This document shows, in pieces, positions 54,675 through 63,188 of a stretch of 64,000 nucleotides of DNA. The notes under the pieces were generated by a model. That model saw only the letters and a list, made by a program, of their open reading frames with translations. It was not told where the DNA came from and did not search any database. Origin of the DNA: Ruegeria arenilitoris (GTDB lineage: Bacteria; Pseudomonadota; Alphaproteobacteria; Rhodobacterales; Rhodobacteraceae); NCBI RefSeq assembly GCF_013032445.1, contig NZ_WQCA01000011.1, positions 1 to 64,000 of the forward strand. The letters are read 5' to 3'. The translations under genes were made by a program, and so were the position numbers. Each line of letters starts with the position of its first letter. Position 1 is the first letter of the stretch.

Positions 54675-56582
54675 TTACTTACGTTTGTCGTCGTCCAGAT
54701 CTTCAAACTCGGCGTCGACAATATCGTCATCACCCGGCGCGGCATCGGCTGCAGCAGGCTCATCCTCGCCCTCTTCGGCTTGCGCCTTGTAGATCGCCTC
54801 ACCCAGCTTCATGGCTGCTTCGGTGACGTTCTGGATGCCGGATTTGATCTTGTCGGCATTTTCGGTTTCCAGCTCGTCCTTCAGCGCGGCAATCGCCAGC
54901 TCGATGGCTTCGATGGTGGTCGGGTCGACCTTGTCGGCATGCTCTTCCATCGACTTTTCGGTCGAGTGGATGAGGCTTTCCGCCTGGTTCTTGGCGTCGA
55001 CCAGCTCGCGGCGTTCCTTGTCGGCTTCCGCGTTCTCTTCGGCGTCCTTGACCATCTTGTCGATGTCCTCGTCGGACAGACCGCCCGATGCTTGGATGGT
55101 GATCTTCTGCTCTTTGCCGGTGCCTTTGTCCTTGGCCGAAACCGAGACAATGCCGTTGGCGTCGATGTCAAAAGTCACCTCGATCTGAGGCATACCGCGC
55201 GGTGCAGGCGGGATATCTTCGAGGTTGAATTGACCAAGGATCTTGTTGTCCGCGGCCATTTCCCGCTCACCCTGGAACACGCGGATGGTAACGGCGTTCT
55301 GGTTGTCTTCGGCGGTCGAGAAGACCTGAGACTTTTTGGTCGGGATGGTCGTGTTGCGGTCAATCAGGCGAGTGAACACGCCACCCAGCGTTTCGATACC
55401 CAAGCTCAGCGGGGTCACGTCCAGCAGAACCACGTCTTTGACATCGCCCTGCAGAACACCGGCCTGAATGGCGGCGCCCATGGCAACAACTTCGTCCGGG
55501 TTCACACCTTTGTGGGGCTCTTTGCCGAAGAACTTGGTGACCTCTTCGATCACTTTCGGCATCCGGGTCATACCACCGACCAGAACAACCTCATCCACGT
55601 CGCCAGCCGACAGGCCCGCGTCTTTCAGGGCAGCGGCACAGGGCTTCATCGACTTTTTGATCAGATCGCCAACCAGCGATTCCAGCTTGGCACGGGTCAG
55701 TTTCATGACCATGTGCAGCGGCTGACCGTTCGAACCCATCGAGATGAACGGCTGGTTGATTTCGGTCTGCGAGGTCGAGGACAGCTCGATCTTGGCTTTT
55801 TCAGCGGCTTCTTTCAAACGCTGCAGGGCCATCTTGTCGGCAGACAGATCGACACCGTGTTCCTTTTTGAACTCATCCGCCAAGTAGTTGACGATGCGCA
55901 TGTCAAAGTCTTCACCACCCAGGAAGGTGTCACCATTGGTCGACTTCACCTCGAACAGGCCGTCGTCGATTTCCAAGATGGTCACGTCGAAGGTACCACC
56001 ACCAAGGTCATAAACCGCGATGGTTTGGGTCTCTTCTTTATCCAGACCATAGGCCAGAGCAGCCGCTGTCGGTTCGTTGATGATCCGCAGCACTTCCAGA
56101 CCGGCGATTTTGCCAGCGTCTTTGGTAGCCTGGCGCTGTGCGTCGTTAAAGTATGCCGGAACGGTGATAACCGCCTGCGTGACTTCCTCACCCAGATAGC
56201 TCTCGGCGGTTTCCTTCATCTTGCCCAGAGTGAAGGCCGAGATCTGGCTTGGGGAGTACTTTTCACCGCGGGCTTCAACCCACGCGTCGCCATTGCCGCC
56301 ATCAACGATGGCGTACGGCACCATTTTCTTGTCTTTTTCGACTTCTGCATCATCCACGCGACGACCGATCAGACGCTTGACGCCAAAGATCGTGTTGTCG
56401 GGGTTGGTGACCGCCTGACGTTTTGCAGGCTGACCGACCAGTCGCTCATCTTCGGTGAAGGCGACGATCGAGGGCGTGGTCCGCGCCCCTTCGGCGTTTT
56501 CGATGACCTTCGGCTGCGAGCCGTCCATGATAGCCACACACGAGTTGGTGGTTCCGAGGTCAATCCCGATTACTTTTCCCAT
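54675..56582 (-). CDS. dnaK: chaperone DnaK (Hsp70)
   Basis: 635 aa from ATG at 56582; the open frame runs upstream to 56777 but family alignment fixes this start. The N-terminal ATPase domain begins [21 protein letters not shown], with [23 protein letters not shown] and [16 protein letters not shown] as phosphate and adenosine motifs. The linker [19 protein letters not shown] leads into the peptide-binding domain. The acidic tail ends in [13 protein letters not shown]. The ATP-driven folding chaperone of the heat-shock response. A sigma-32-like promoter is at 56691-56720. Confidence 0.98.
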   Translation of the reverse strand: MGKVIGIDLGTTNSCVAIMDGSQPKVIENAEGARTTPSIVAFTEDERLVGQPAKRQAVTNPDNTIFGVKRLIGRRVDDAEVEKDKKMVPYAIVDGGNGDAWVEARGEKYSPSQISAFTLGKMKETAESYLGEEVTQAVITVPAYFNDAQRQATKDAGKIAGLEVLRIINEPTAAALAYGLDKEETQTIAVYDLGGGTFDVTILEIDDGLFEVKSTNGDTFLGGEDFDMRIVNYLADEFKKEHGVDLSADKMALQRLKEAAEKAKIELSSTSQTEINQPFISMGSNGQPLHMVMKLTRAKLESLVGDLIKKSMKPCAAALKDAGLSAGDVDEVVLVGGMTRMPKVIEEVTKFFGKEPHKGVNPDEVVAMGAAIQAGVLQGDVKDVVLLDVTPLSLGIETLGGVFTRLIDRNTTIPTKKSQVFSTAEDNQNAVTIRVFQGEREMAADNKILGQFNLEDIPPAPRGMPQIEVTFDIDANGIVSVSAKDKGTGKEQKITIQASGGLSDEDIDKMVKDAEENAEADKERRELVDAKNQAESLIHSTEKSMEEHADKVDPTTIEAIELAIAALKDELETENADKIKSGIQNVTEAAMKLGEAIYKAQAEEGEDEPAAADAAPGDDDIVDAEFEDLDDDKRK

Positions 56583-56690
56583 ATGTTCAATCCCTTTCTC
56601 TTCAAGGCGATGTCCGAGGTCCGAACCCGTTATGGCACCCGGCCCCGATCTGATATGCGCAACAGCCCTACACCATCGCGCGTCCCGGCG

Positions 56691-56720
56691 TATATAAGGG
56701 CGGGATGAATGGCCTGCAAG
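56691..56720 (-). promoter_or_regulatory. possible RpoH (heat-shock) promoter of dnaK
   Basis: On the minus strand CTTGCA (56715-56720) and CTTATATA (56691-56698) are 16 bases apart, about 110 bases before the dnaK ATG. This is near the sigma-32 pattern (CTTGAA, C-rich TAT box) known for dnaK genes of alphaproteobacteria. Not the only possible promoter. Confidence 0.5.
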
Positions 56721-56794
56721 CGGTGTAAATCGCAGGTTTTTGGGAATCTGTGACCTTTTTTGGCAAGGTTTTGGCAAGGATTGGGGAATCTTGG

Positions 56795-57397
56795 ATGGCG
56801 CGGCTGCTCTTGCGCGGTTTTGATATCAGAAAAGCCTGTCTGAATACTCAGACACAGATGCAGTTGATCGAACTTCTGCGCCCGATTCTGAAATCTGCCC
56901 CTTTATTCCGGCCGGTCACACCTTCGGGCAAGGAAATGTCCGTACGCATGACTTCGGCCGGATCGTTGGGCTGGGTGACGGACAAGGCGGGTTACAGGTA
57001 TCAGCCACGACACCCCAAAGGCGCGGATTGGCCCGAGATTCCCGATCCGATCCTCGATATCTGGCGGGCACTGGCCAGCCCCGACCGCGATCCCGATTGC
57101 TGCCTGATCAACTACTACGGCGAAGGGGCCCGGATGGGGTTGCATCAAGACAAGGACGAGGCCGATTTTTCCTGGCCGGTTCTGTCAATCTCATTGGGCG
57201 ATGATGCCCTCTTTCGCATCGGCAACCAGACTCGTGGCGGCAAAACCGAGTCGATCTGGCTGAGCTCCGGCGATGTGGTGATCATGGGCGGACCCGCCCG
57301 GCTGACCTATCACGGGATTGATCGCATCCGCTTCGGGTCTTCGAAACTTCTGCCCAAGGGTGGCCGGATCAACCTGACCCTGCGGGTGGCAGGTTAA
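56795..57397 (+). CDS. alkB: AlkB-type alpha-ketoglutarate-dependent dealkylase
   Basis: 200 aa from ATG at 56795, with GGGGA upstream; a GTG at 56750 would add 15 residues. Iron ligands His117, Asp119 (GLHQDKDE) and His173 (TYHGID) and the 2-oxoglutarate-binding R-x-N-x-T-x-R (Arg191, Asn193, Thr195, Arg197) are all present with the spacing of E. coli AlkB. It repairs 1-methyladenine and 3-methylcytosine by oxidative demethylation. It is divergent from dnaK. It overlaps the end of the ABC-2 permease gene by four bases, convergent. No ada-like regulator is nearby. Confidence 0.93.
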   Translation: MARLLLRGFDIRKACLNTQTQMQLIELLRPILKSAPLFRPVTPSGKEMSVRMTSAGSLGWVTDKAGYRYQPRHPKGADWPEIPDPILDIWRALASPDRDPDCCLINYYGEGARMGLHQDKDEADFSWPVLSISLGDDALFRIGNQTRGGKTESIWLSSGDVVIMGGPARLTYHGIDRIRFGSSKLLPKGGRINLTLRVAG

Positions 57398-58215
57398 CGG
57401 CGCGCACTCCAGCTTTGCGAGACGTGTTGCCGCGTGAAGAATATCCCCAACAAACCGATTAGCAGCAGCGCCAACCCCACCCAAAGCGGGTATTCCCAAT
57501 TGGTGTTACGGGGATAGTAATTGCGAAAAACAAACCCCCGGCACTGGTCGATAATGTGAAACAGTGGATTCCATGCAAACATGGCCAGCATTGCACCGCC
57601 CAGCGCGTTTGCCACAAACATCTTTCCCGAAAAGATCATGTTTAGTCGGCGGTAGATGGTTTTTAGTATTGAGGAAACAGTTGGCAACCAAGGCGTTAGG
57701 GCCATTAGGACAACGCCAATGGAACATCCTGTAAACCAAGCCAGCATCAACATCGCAAAAGCACCGCCGGGATGCTGAATCTCAATCGGAGAAACCGCAA
57801 CGCTGTAAACGAACAGAATGATGAGGATCGCCACCAACTGCGTGTAGAGCGTGCCGAATGCGGTCGCCAGCAATTCAACCATCATGTTCATCGGCGAATG
57901 CAGCATCATCGGGTTGTTTCCAGTGCTGACACCCGCCACCGAACTGACAGATTTGACATGCGTCAGAAACAGAAACACGCCGGACAGCAGGTACAATACA
58001 AAATCCCCTCGGATTTTGGCAATGCGTGGACCCATGAAGGACATGATAGTGTAAAACACCGCGACCAGAACCAGAATCTGTAAAATGCTAACCAGAATGG
58101 CCAGCACCGCATTGCTGTGCTGAGAGCGCACGTTGCGCACAACGGCATGGAAAATGAGTTCGGCCGTTGTAAACGCGCCGCCCAATAACGATTGGTTTCG
58201 CTTGAAATAATACAC
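57394..58215 (-). CDS. ABC-2-type polysaccharide export permease (KpsM-like)
   Basis: 273 aa, GTG start with only a weak GGGAAAG upstream. Six hydrophobic segments with the ABC-2 layout: AELIFHAVVRNVRSQHSNAVLAI cytosolic start, ILQILVLVAVFYTIMSFM, FVLYLLSGVFLFLTHVKSVSS, TQLVAILIILFVYSVAV, then FSGKMFVANALGGAMLAMFAWNPLFHIIDQCRGFVFRNYYPR near the end. This resembles KpsM/RfbA-type permeases that export lipid-linked or capsular polysaccharide. No ATPase (KpsT) gene is next to it. It is divergent from cysQ, and polysaccharide genes follow on the other side, which supports the role. Confidence 0.83.
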   Translation of the reverse strand: MYYFKRNQSLLGGAFTTAELIFHAVVRNVRSQHSNAVLAILVSILQILVLVAVFYTIMSFMGPRIAKIRGDFVLYLLSGVFLFLTHVKSVSSVAGVSTGNNPMMLHSPMNMMVELLATAFGTLYTQLVAILIILFVYSVAVSPIEIQHPGGAFAMLMLAWFTGCSIGVVLMALTPWLPTVSSILKTIYRRLNMIFSGKMFVANALGGAMLAMFAWNPLFHIIDQCRGFVFRNYYPRNTNWEYPLWVGLALLLIGLLGIFFTRQHVSQSWSARR

Positions 58216-58337
58216 CCGAAGCGTCTTTCCCGTGGTTTCGCCTGCAATCTGGCACGAATTTCTTGCCGTTCCGTAACCGGCACATCATAAGGTCGTCAGG
58301 ATATTCGATCAACAATTCACAAGAACGGAGCATTTTT

Positions 58338-59135
58338 GTGACCTATGACGCCCTCATTCCCGTTATCCGACGTTTGGCCCTGGAAGCGGGCGACAAGATC
58401 ATGGAAACTTACGAGGCGGACGATTTCGACGTTAAAGTAAAATCCGACTCCAGCCCTGTGACCGAAGCAGATGAAGCCGCCGATGCCCTGATCTCGGCCG
58501 GTCTGCGCGAGGCATTTCCCGACATTCTACTGGTAACCGAGGAACAGGCCGCCTCGCACTCTGAAAAGGGCGACACGTTCCTGATCGTCGATCCGCTGGA
58601 CGGCACAAAAGAGTTCATCAACCGCCGCGGCGATTTCACTGTGAATATCGCGCTGGTGGAAAACGGCGTTCCGACCCGTGGCGTAGTGTATGCTCCTGCG
58701 AAAGGGCGGATGTTTTACACGCAAGCGGACGGTCAATCCGTCGAAGAAACCGGCGCGCTGGATAAGGAAATGGCTGGCGACACGACACAGATTGCAGTGT
58801 CTAAACCCGACAATTCGGCACTTTTGATCGTGGCGTCGAAATCGCACCGGGACCAAGCGACTGAGGACTACATCAACAAATATCAGGTGCAGGACAGCAA
58901 AAGCGCGGGCTCGTCGCTGAAATTCTGTCTGGTCGCCACCGGTGAAGCGGACCTGTATCCTCGCGTCGGTCGCACGATGGAATGGGACACCGCCGCAGGT
59001 CACGCCGTTCTGGCGGGCGCTGGCGGGCAGGTTGTTCGTTTTGATGACCATACGCCGCTGACATATGGCAAAGATGAATATGCAAACCCGTTCTTCATTG
59101 CCTATGCTCCAGGTGTTGAGCTGAAGGAGGCCTGA
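58338..59135 (+). CDS. cysQ: 3'(2'),5'-bisphosphate nucleotidase
   Basis: 265 aa from GTG at 58338, with ACGGAG nine bases upstream. Inositol-monophosphatase-superfamily metal sites are intact: SPVTEADEAADA, TEEQAAS, FLIVDPLDGTKEFINRRGDFTVNIAL, and GRTMEWDTAAGHAVLAGAGG. It converts PAP to AMP, removing an inhibitor made in sulfate assimilation and sulfation. The kdsB start overlaps its stop by one base (TGATG), so the two are coupled. Beside polysaccharide genes, PAP removal could support sulfated polysaccharide synthesis, but that is speculation. Confidence 0.92.
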   Translation: MTYDALIPVIRRLALEAGDKIMETYEADDFDVKVKSDSSPVTEADEAADALISAGLREAFPDILLVTEEQAASHSEKGDTFLIVDPLDGTKEFINRRGDFTVNIALVENGVPTRGVVYAPAKGRMFYTQADGQSVEETGALDKEMAGDTTQIAVSKPDNSALLIVASKSHRDQATEDYINKYQVQDSKSAGSSLKFCLVATGEADLYPRVGRTMEWDTAAGHAVLAGAGGQVVRFDDHTPLTYGKDEYANPFFIAYAPGVELKEA

Positions 59136-59935
59136 TGTCCGTTCTGATCGCCATTCCCGCCCGGTACGCCTCGACCCGCTATCCGGGCAAACCGCTGGTG
59201 CCGCTGACCGGTGCCAGCGGCAACGCGATGACCCTGATCGAGCGGTCCTGGCACGCGGCATGTTCAGTTTCGGGCGTGGACAAGGTGGTTGTCGCCACCG
59301 ATGATGACCGTATCCGCGAAGTGGCCGAAGGCTTCGGGGCCGAAGTGGTGATGACCTCGGAAACCTGCGGCAACGGCACAGAACGCTGCGCCGAGGCGCA
59401 TGAGGTGCTGGGCGCGGGATATGACATTGTGGTGAATCTTCAAGGTGACGCGCCGCTGACCCCGCACTGGTTTGTCGAAGATCTGGTTGCCGGTCTACGC
59501 GCCGCGCCTGAGGCCGGCGTCGCCACGCCGGTTCTGCGCTGCGATGGCGATGCTTTGAACAGCCTTTTGAACGACCGCAAGAACGGGCGCGTAGGCGGCA
59601 CCACAGCCGTCTTCGCCGCCGATCACAGCGCCATGTATTTCTCGAAAGAGGTCGTCCCCTACACCGCCGAAACCTATGGCGGAGACGACGCGACCCCGAT
59701 CTTCCACCATGTGGGTGTCTACGCTTACCGCCCCGATGCGCTGGCCGCCTATCCCACTTGGCCCACTGGTCCGCTGGAGAAGCTGGAAGGGCTTGAGCAG
59801 CTGCGCTTTATGGAGAACGGTCGCAAGGTTCTGTGCGTCGAGGTCGAAGCCAAAGGCCGCCAGTTCTGGGAGTTGAACAACCCGCAGGACGTCCCAAAGC
59901 TGGAAGAGATGATGATGGCGATGGGTCTGGATTGA
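59135..59935 (+). CDS. kdsB: 3-deoxy-manno-octulosonate cytidylyltransferase
   Basis: 266 aa. It activates Kdo to CMP-Kdo for LPS core or capsule. IAIPARYASTRYPGKPL is the CTP-binding N-terminus. VVVATDDDRI, VMTSETCGNGTERCAEA and VNLQGDAPL follow. This last motif has A where many KdsB proteins have E-P, typical of a divergent subgroup. FHHVGVYAYRPDALAAY and LEKLEGLEQLRFMENG are also conserved. Translationally coupled to cysQ. A capsule-type KpsU homologue is an alternative role, suggested by the KpsM-like permease nearby. Confidence 0.92.
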   Translation: MSVLIAIPARYASTRYPGKPLVPLTGASGNAMTLIERSWHAACSVSGVDKVVVATDDDRIREVAEGFGAEVVMTSETCGNGTERCAEAHEVLGAGYDIVVNLQGDAPLTPHWFVEDLVAGLRAAPEAGVATPVLRCDGDALNSLLNDRKNGRVGGTTAVFAADHSAMYFSKEVVPYTAETYGGDDATPIFHHVGVYAYRPDALAAYPTWPTGPLEKLEGLEQLRFMENGRKVLCVEVEAKGRQFWELNNPQDVPKLEEMMMAMGLD

Positions 59936-60005
59936 TATTCCAGCCCCGCGCGACTTGCCTTCTCCCCGGCACGGTGATGCCCTCCATTTTAAGCTGGAAG
60001 AATAG

Positions 60006-60989
60006 ATGACCAACATTCTTGTAACTGGCGGGGCCGGGTATATCGGTTCTCATGCCTGCAAGGCTCTGGCGCAGGCGGGCTATACGCCGGTGACCTATGA
60101 CAACCTGATCACTGGCTGGCAGGATGCGGTGAAATTCGGCCCGTTTGAGCAGGGCGATCTGCTGGACCGCGCCCGGCTGGATGAGGTCTTTGCCAAATAC
60201 AAACCCGCCGCGGTAATGCATTTCGCCGCCCTCAGCCAGGTGGGCGAGGCGATGTCGGAACCCGGTAAATACTGGACCAACAACGTCACCGGTTCGCTGT
60301 CCCTAATCGAAGCCGCCGTCGCCGCCGGGTGCCTGAACTTCGTGTTCTCATCTACCTGCGCCACCTATGGCGAGCATGACAATGTTGTGCTGGACGAAGA
60401 CACGCCGCAGGAACCGCTGAACGCTTATGGCGCTTCGAAACGCGCGATCGAGGATATCCTGCGCGATTTTCAGGCGGCACACGAGCTGAACCACGTCATC
60501 TTCCGCTATTTCAACGTCGCCGGAGCCGACCCGGAGGGCGAGGTGGGCGAATTCCACCGCCCCGAGACCCATCTGGTGCCGCTGATGCTGGACGCGATCG
60601 ACGGCAAGCGCGACGGTCTGACCGTGTTCGGTACCGACTATGACACGCCCGACGGTACCTGCATCCGCGACTATGTGCATGTCTGCGATCTGGTCGATGC
60701 CCATGTGCTGGGCCTGAACTGGCTGGAACAGGGCAAGGGCAGCCGGGTGTTCAATCTGGGCACCGGCTCGGGCTTTTCGGTGATGGAGGTGATCGGCCAT
60801 TCCAAATCAGTCACCAACCGCGAAGTACCCTATTCCATCGGCCCGCGCCGCGCCGGGGATTGCACCAAGCTGGTCTCGGGCTCAATCCGCGCTGGGGACG
60901 AGCTGGGCTGGACCCCGAAAAGATCAACGTTAGAGACGATGATTGGCGATGCATGGCGCTGGCATCAGAACGGCAATTACGAGAAGTGA
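60006..60989 (+). CDS. galE: UDP-glucose 4-epimerase
   Basis: 327 aa short-chain dehydrogenase-type epimerase interconverting UDP-glucose and UDP-galactose. The NAD motif TGGAGYIGSHACKAL is at residues 7-21. FSSTCATYG and the catalytic YGASK give the Ser/Thr-Tyr-Lys triad. FRYFNVAGADP and CIRDYVHVCDLVDAHV are GalE-specific. The first glycosyltransferase gene starts 7 bases after its stop, so they form one operon. The GalE product probably supplies galactose for the glycosyltransferases that follow. Confidence 0.94.
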   Translation: MTNILVTGGAGYIGSHACKALAQAGYTPVTYDNLITGWQDAVKFGPFEQGDLLDRARLDEVFAKYKPAAVMHFAALSQVGEAMSEPGKYWTNNVTGSLSLIEAAVAAGCLNFVFSSTCATYGEHDNVVLDEDTPQEPLNAYGASKRAIEDILRDFQAAHELNHVIFRYFNVAGADPEGEVGEFHRPETHLVPLMLDAIDGKRDGLTVFGTDYDTPDGTCIRDYVHVCDLVDAHVLGLNWLEQGKGSRVFNLGTGSGFSVMEVIGHSKSVTNREVPYSIGPRRAGDCTKLVSGSIRAGDELGWTPKRSTLETMIGDAWRWHQNGNYEK

Positions 60990-60996
60990 TCGCCAG

Positions 60997-62034
60997 GTGA
61001 CGCATCCCGCAACCGATCCTCTTCCCCCCATAGGATGGGTGCAGCACTACCGGTTGCGGCTAAAACGTCGGCGGTTGCTCTGGCGATCCTTTCGCAGCCG
61101 CCACCAACTGACTTGCCTAAACGACAGGACTGCGCAGATCAGGCCCAGTGCCATTCTGGCCTTCACCACGCTGCGCAATGAAACCACCCGCCTGCCCTGG
61201 TTCTTCCGCCATTACCGCGCGCTGGGTGTCGATCACTTTCTGATCGTGGATAACGGCAGCGATGACGGCTCGGTCGATTTCCTGCGTGATCAGCCGGATG
61301 TGTCGCTGTGGCAAACCCCTGCCAGCTATCGCTACGCGCGCTATGGGCTGGATTGGCTGACCTGGTTGCAAATGCGCTATGGGCACGGTCACTGGACCCT
61401 GATGGTCGACGCCGATGAACTGCTGATATATCCCGATCACGACAGCAAACCCCTGCAGGACCTGACCGCTGATCTGGACCAGCAAGGCCGCGCAGGTTTT
61501 GGTGCCCTGATGCTGGACCTCTATCCCAAAGGGCCGCTGGGCAGGCAAAGCTATGACCCGGAAACCGATCCGACCGAGGTTTTGAACTGGTTCGATCCCG
61601 GCCCATATCGGGCGCAGCGGCAAAGCCCTTTGGGCAACCTGTGGGTTCAGGGCGGTATGCGCGAGCGCATGTTCTTTGCCGACCGGCCCCACCATTCGCC
61701 GACGCTGAACAAGATTCCTCTGGTCCGGTGGTCGCGGCGCTATGCCTTTGTAAACTCGTGCCATTCTGCCCTGCCCCGACACCTCAATGCCACCTATGAC
61801 GGACCAGATGGCAACGCCCCTGCAGGGGTGTTGCTGCACACGAAATTCCTGCCCGAAGTGATCGGCAAGTCAAAATCCGAGAAAGAACGGCGCCAACATT
61901 TCCACGATCCGGACCAGTTCGCGTCATATTATGATGCAATCGCCGACCGCCCCGACATGTGGACGCCCCGGTCGGTTCGTTATCAGGGTTGGGCCCAGCT
62001 GCAAAAACTGGGCCTTATGGGGAAAGTTTGCTGA
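60997..62034 (+). CDS. glycosyltransferase family 2-type protein (Glyco_tranf_2_4-like), copy 1
   Basis: 345 aa from GTG at 60997, 7 bases after galE. GT-A type domain: FTTLRNETTRLPWFFRHYRALGVDHFLIVDNGSDDGS holds the nucleotide-sugar site. WTLMVDADELLIYP contains the D-A-D metal motif. The C-terminal part (TLNKIPLVRWSRRYAFVNSCHSALPRHLN) is shared with the next gene. A basic N-terminus (RLRLKRRRLLWRSFRSR) may bind the membrane. Sugar and acceptor unknown. It is a tandem paralogue of the gene at 62178-63188, with similar length and aligned motifs throughout. Confidence 0.83.
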   Translation: MTHPATDPLPPIGWVQHYRLRLKRRRLLWRSFRSRHQLTCLNDRTAQIRPSAILAFTTLRNETTRLPWFFRHYRALGVDHFLIVDNGSDDGSVDFLRDQPDVSLWQTPASYRYARYGLDWLTWLQMRYGHGHWTLMVDADELLIYPDHDSKPLQDLTADLDQQGRAGFGALMLDLYPKGPLGRQSYDPETDPTEVLNWFDPGPYRAQRQSPLGNLWVQGGMRERMFFADRPHHSPTLNKIPLVRWSRRYAFVNSCHSALPRHLNATYDGPDGNAPAGVLLHTKFLPEVIGKSKSEKERRQHFHDPDQFASYYDAIADRPDMWTPRSVRYQGWAQLQKLGLMGKVC

Positions 62035-62177
62035 AATGCTGCATATGTGACTAACGACTTTTAAAGACGTTGCCTTGAAAGTTGTAACGGTGGCATAAAA
62101 CGTCAATTGCCCGGCACCACTCTGGACCATCCAGCTCCTGGGCAAGCTCGCGTAACAAAAAAGGGCAGAGCGCACGC

Positions 62178-63188
62178 GTGAGCCTGTTGGCTTCATACCG
62201 GATGAGATTGCGGCGCAAGCGCCGCCTTGCGCGTTGTCTTCGAAAGCGGCGGCAGCTGAAACCGATGTCCGACAGGACCGCCAACATCCGACGCAACGAC
62301 GTGTTGTTGATGAGTGTGCTACGGAACGAAAAAATCCGTCTGCCCTATTTTCTGGAATACTACCGCAAGCTTGGCGTTGACCATTTCCTTTTCATCGACA
62401 ATGACAGCGATGACGGCTCGCGCGAGTATCTGGCCAGCCAGCCCGACGCCTCGGTCTGGCACGCGCGGGCCAGCTACAAACGGGCCTCTTTCGGGCTAGA
62501 CTGGTCGAACTATCTGCTGCGTAAATACGCGCATGGGCACTGGGTTCTGACCGTCGATCCCGATGAGTTCTTCATCTACCCGTTCTGCGACACCCGCCCG
62601 ATCCGTGCCCTGACCGATTGGCTGGACGGCTGCGCGGTGCGCAGCTTTGGGACCATGCTGATCGACATGTACCCGCAGGGACCTTTGGACGCGGAACCCT
62701 ATCGCGAAGGCAAGGACCCGTTTCAGATCGCTCGCTGGTTCGATGCTGGAAATTACATGATCACAAAAAACCCGGATTACGGGAACCTGTGGATCCAGGG
62801 CGGCCCGCGCGCACGGGTGTTTTTCCGCGACACCCCCTCGAAGGCACCGGCTCTGAACAAGATCCCTCTGGTCAAATGGGACCGGCGTTATGTCTATGTC
62901 AGCTCAACCCATTCACTGCTGCCGCGCGGGCTGAATCAGGTCTATGACGAATGGGGCGGCGAAAAAACCAGCGGTGCGTTGCTGCATGCCAAGCTGATCA
63001 GCACATTGGGTGAAAAAGCCGCCGAAGAGATGCAGCGCCGCGAACACTATCGCCGTTCGGGCGAGTACCGCGCCTATACCGAAGGGCTGGGTGACAAGCC
63101 GGTGTTCTGGTGTGACCGATCCGAGAAATTCATCAACTGGCGGCAGCTTGAGATTCTGGGCCTGATGTCAAAGGGAAACTGGGCATGA
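62178..63188 (+). CDS. glycosyltransferase family 2-type protein (Glyco_tranf_2_4-like), copy 2
   Basis: 336 aa from GTG at 62178. Same architecture as copy 1: basic N-terminus (RMRLRRKRRLARCLRKRR), MSVLRNEKIRLPYFLEYYRKLGVDHFLFIDNDSDDGS, metal site WVLTVDPDEFFIYP and ALNKIPLVKWDRRYVYVSSTHSLLPRGLN. A 143-base gap without a gene separates it from copy 1. The next gene overlaps its stop by four bases (ATGA). Duplication followed by divergence suggests that the two add successive or alternative sugars to the same polymer. Confidence 0.83.
   Translation: MSLLASYRMRLRRKRRLARCLRKRRQLKPMSDRTANIRRNDVLLMSVLRNEKIRLPYFLEYYRKLGVDHFLFIDNDSDDGSREYLASQPDASVWHARASYKRASFGLDWSNYLLRKYAHGHWVLTVDPDEFFIYPFCDTRPIRALTDWLDGCAVRSFGTMLIDMYPQGPLDAEPYREGKDPFQIARWFDAGNYMITKNPDYGNLWIQGGPRARVFFRDTPSKAPALNKIPLVKWDRRYVYVSSTHSLLPRGLNQVYDEWGGEKTSGALLHAKLISTLGEKAAEEMQRREHYRRSGEYRAYTEGLGDKPVFWCDRSEKFINWRQLEILGLMSKGNWA

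Noticed and set aside
54780..56708. 642-codon open frame on the plus strand
   Set aside because: Complete antisense shadow of dnaK. Such long mirror frames opposite dnaK are a known annotation artefact in GC-rich genomes.
62035..62177. Possible extra gene or frameshifted start between the two glycosyltransferase copies
   Set aside because: Copy 2 aligns with copy 1 from its own N-terminus, and the 143 bases carry no conserved residues in any frame.
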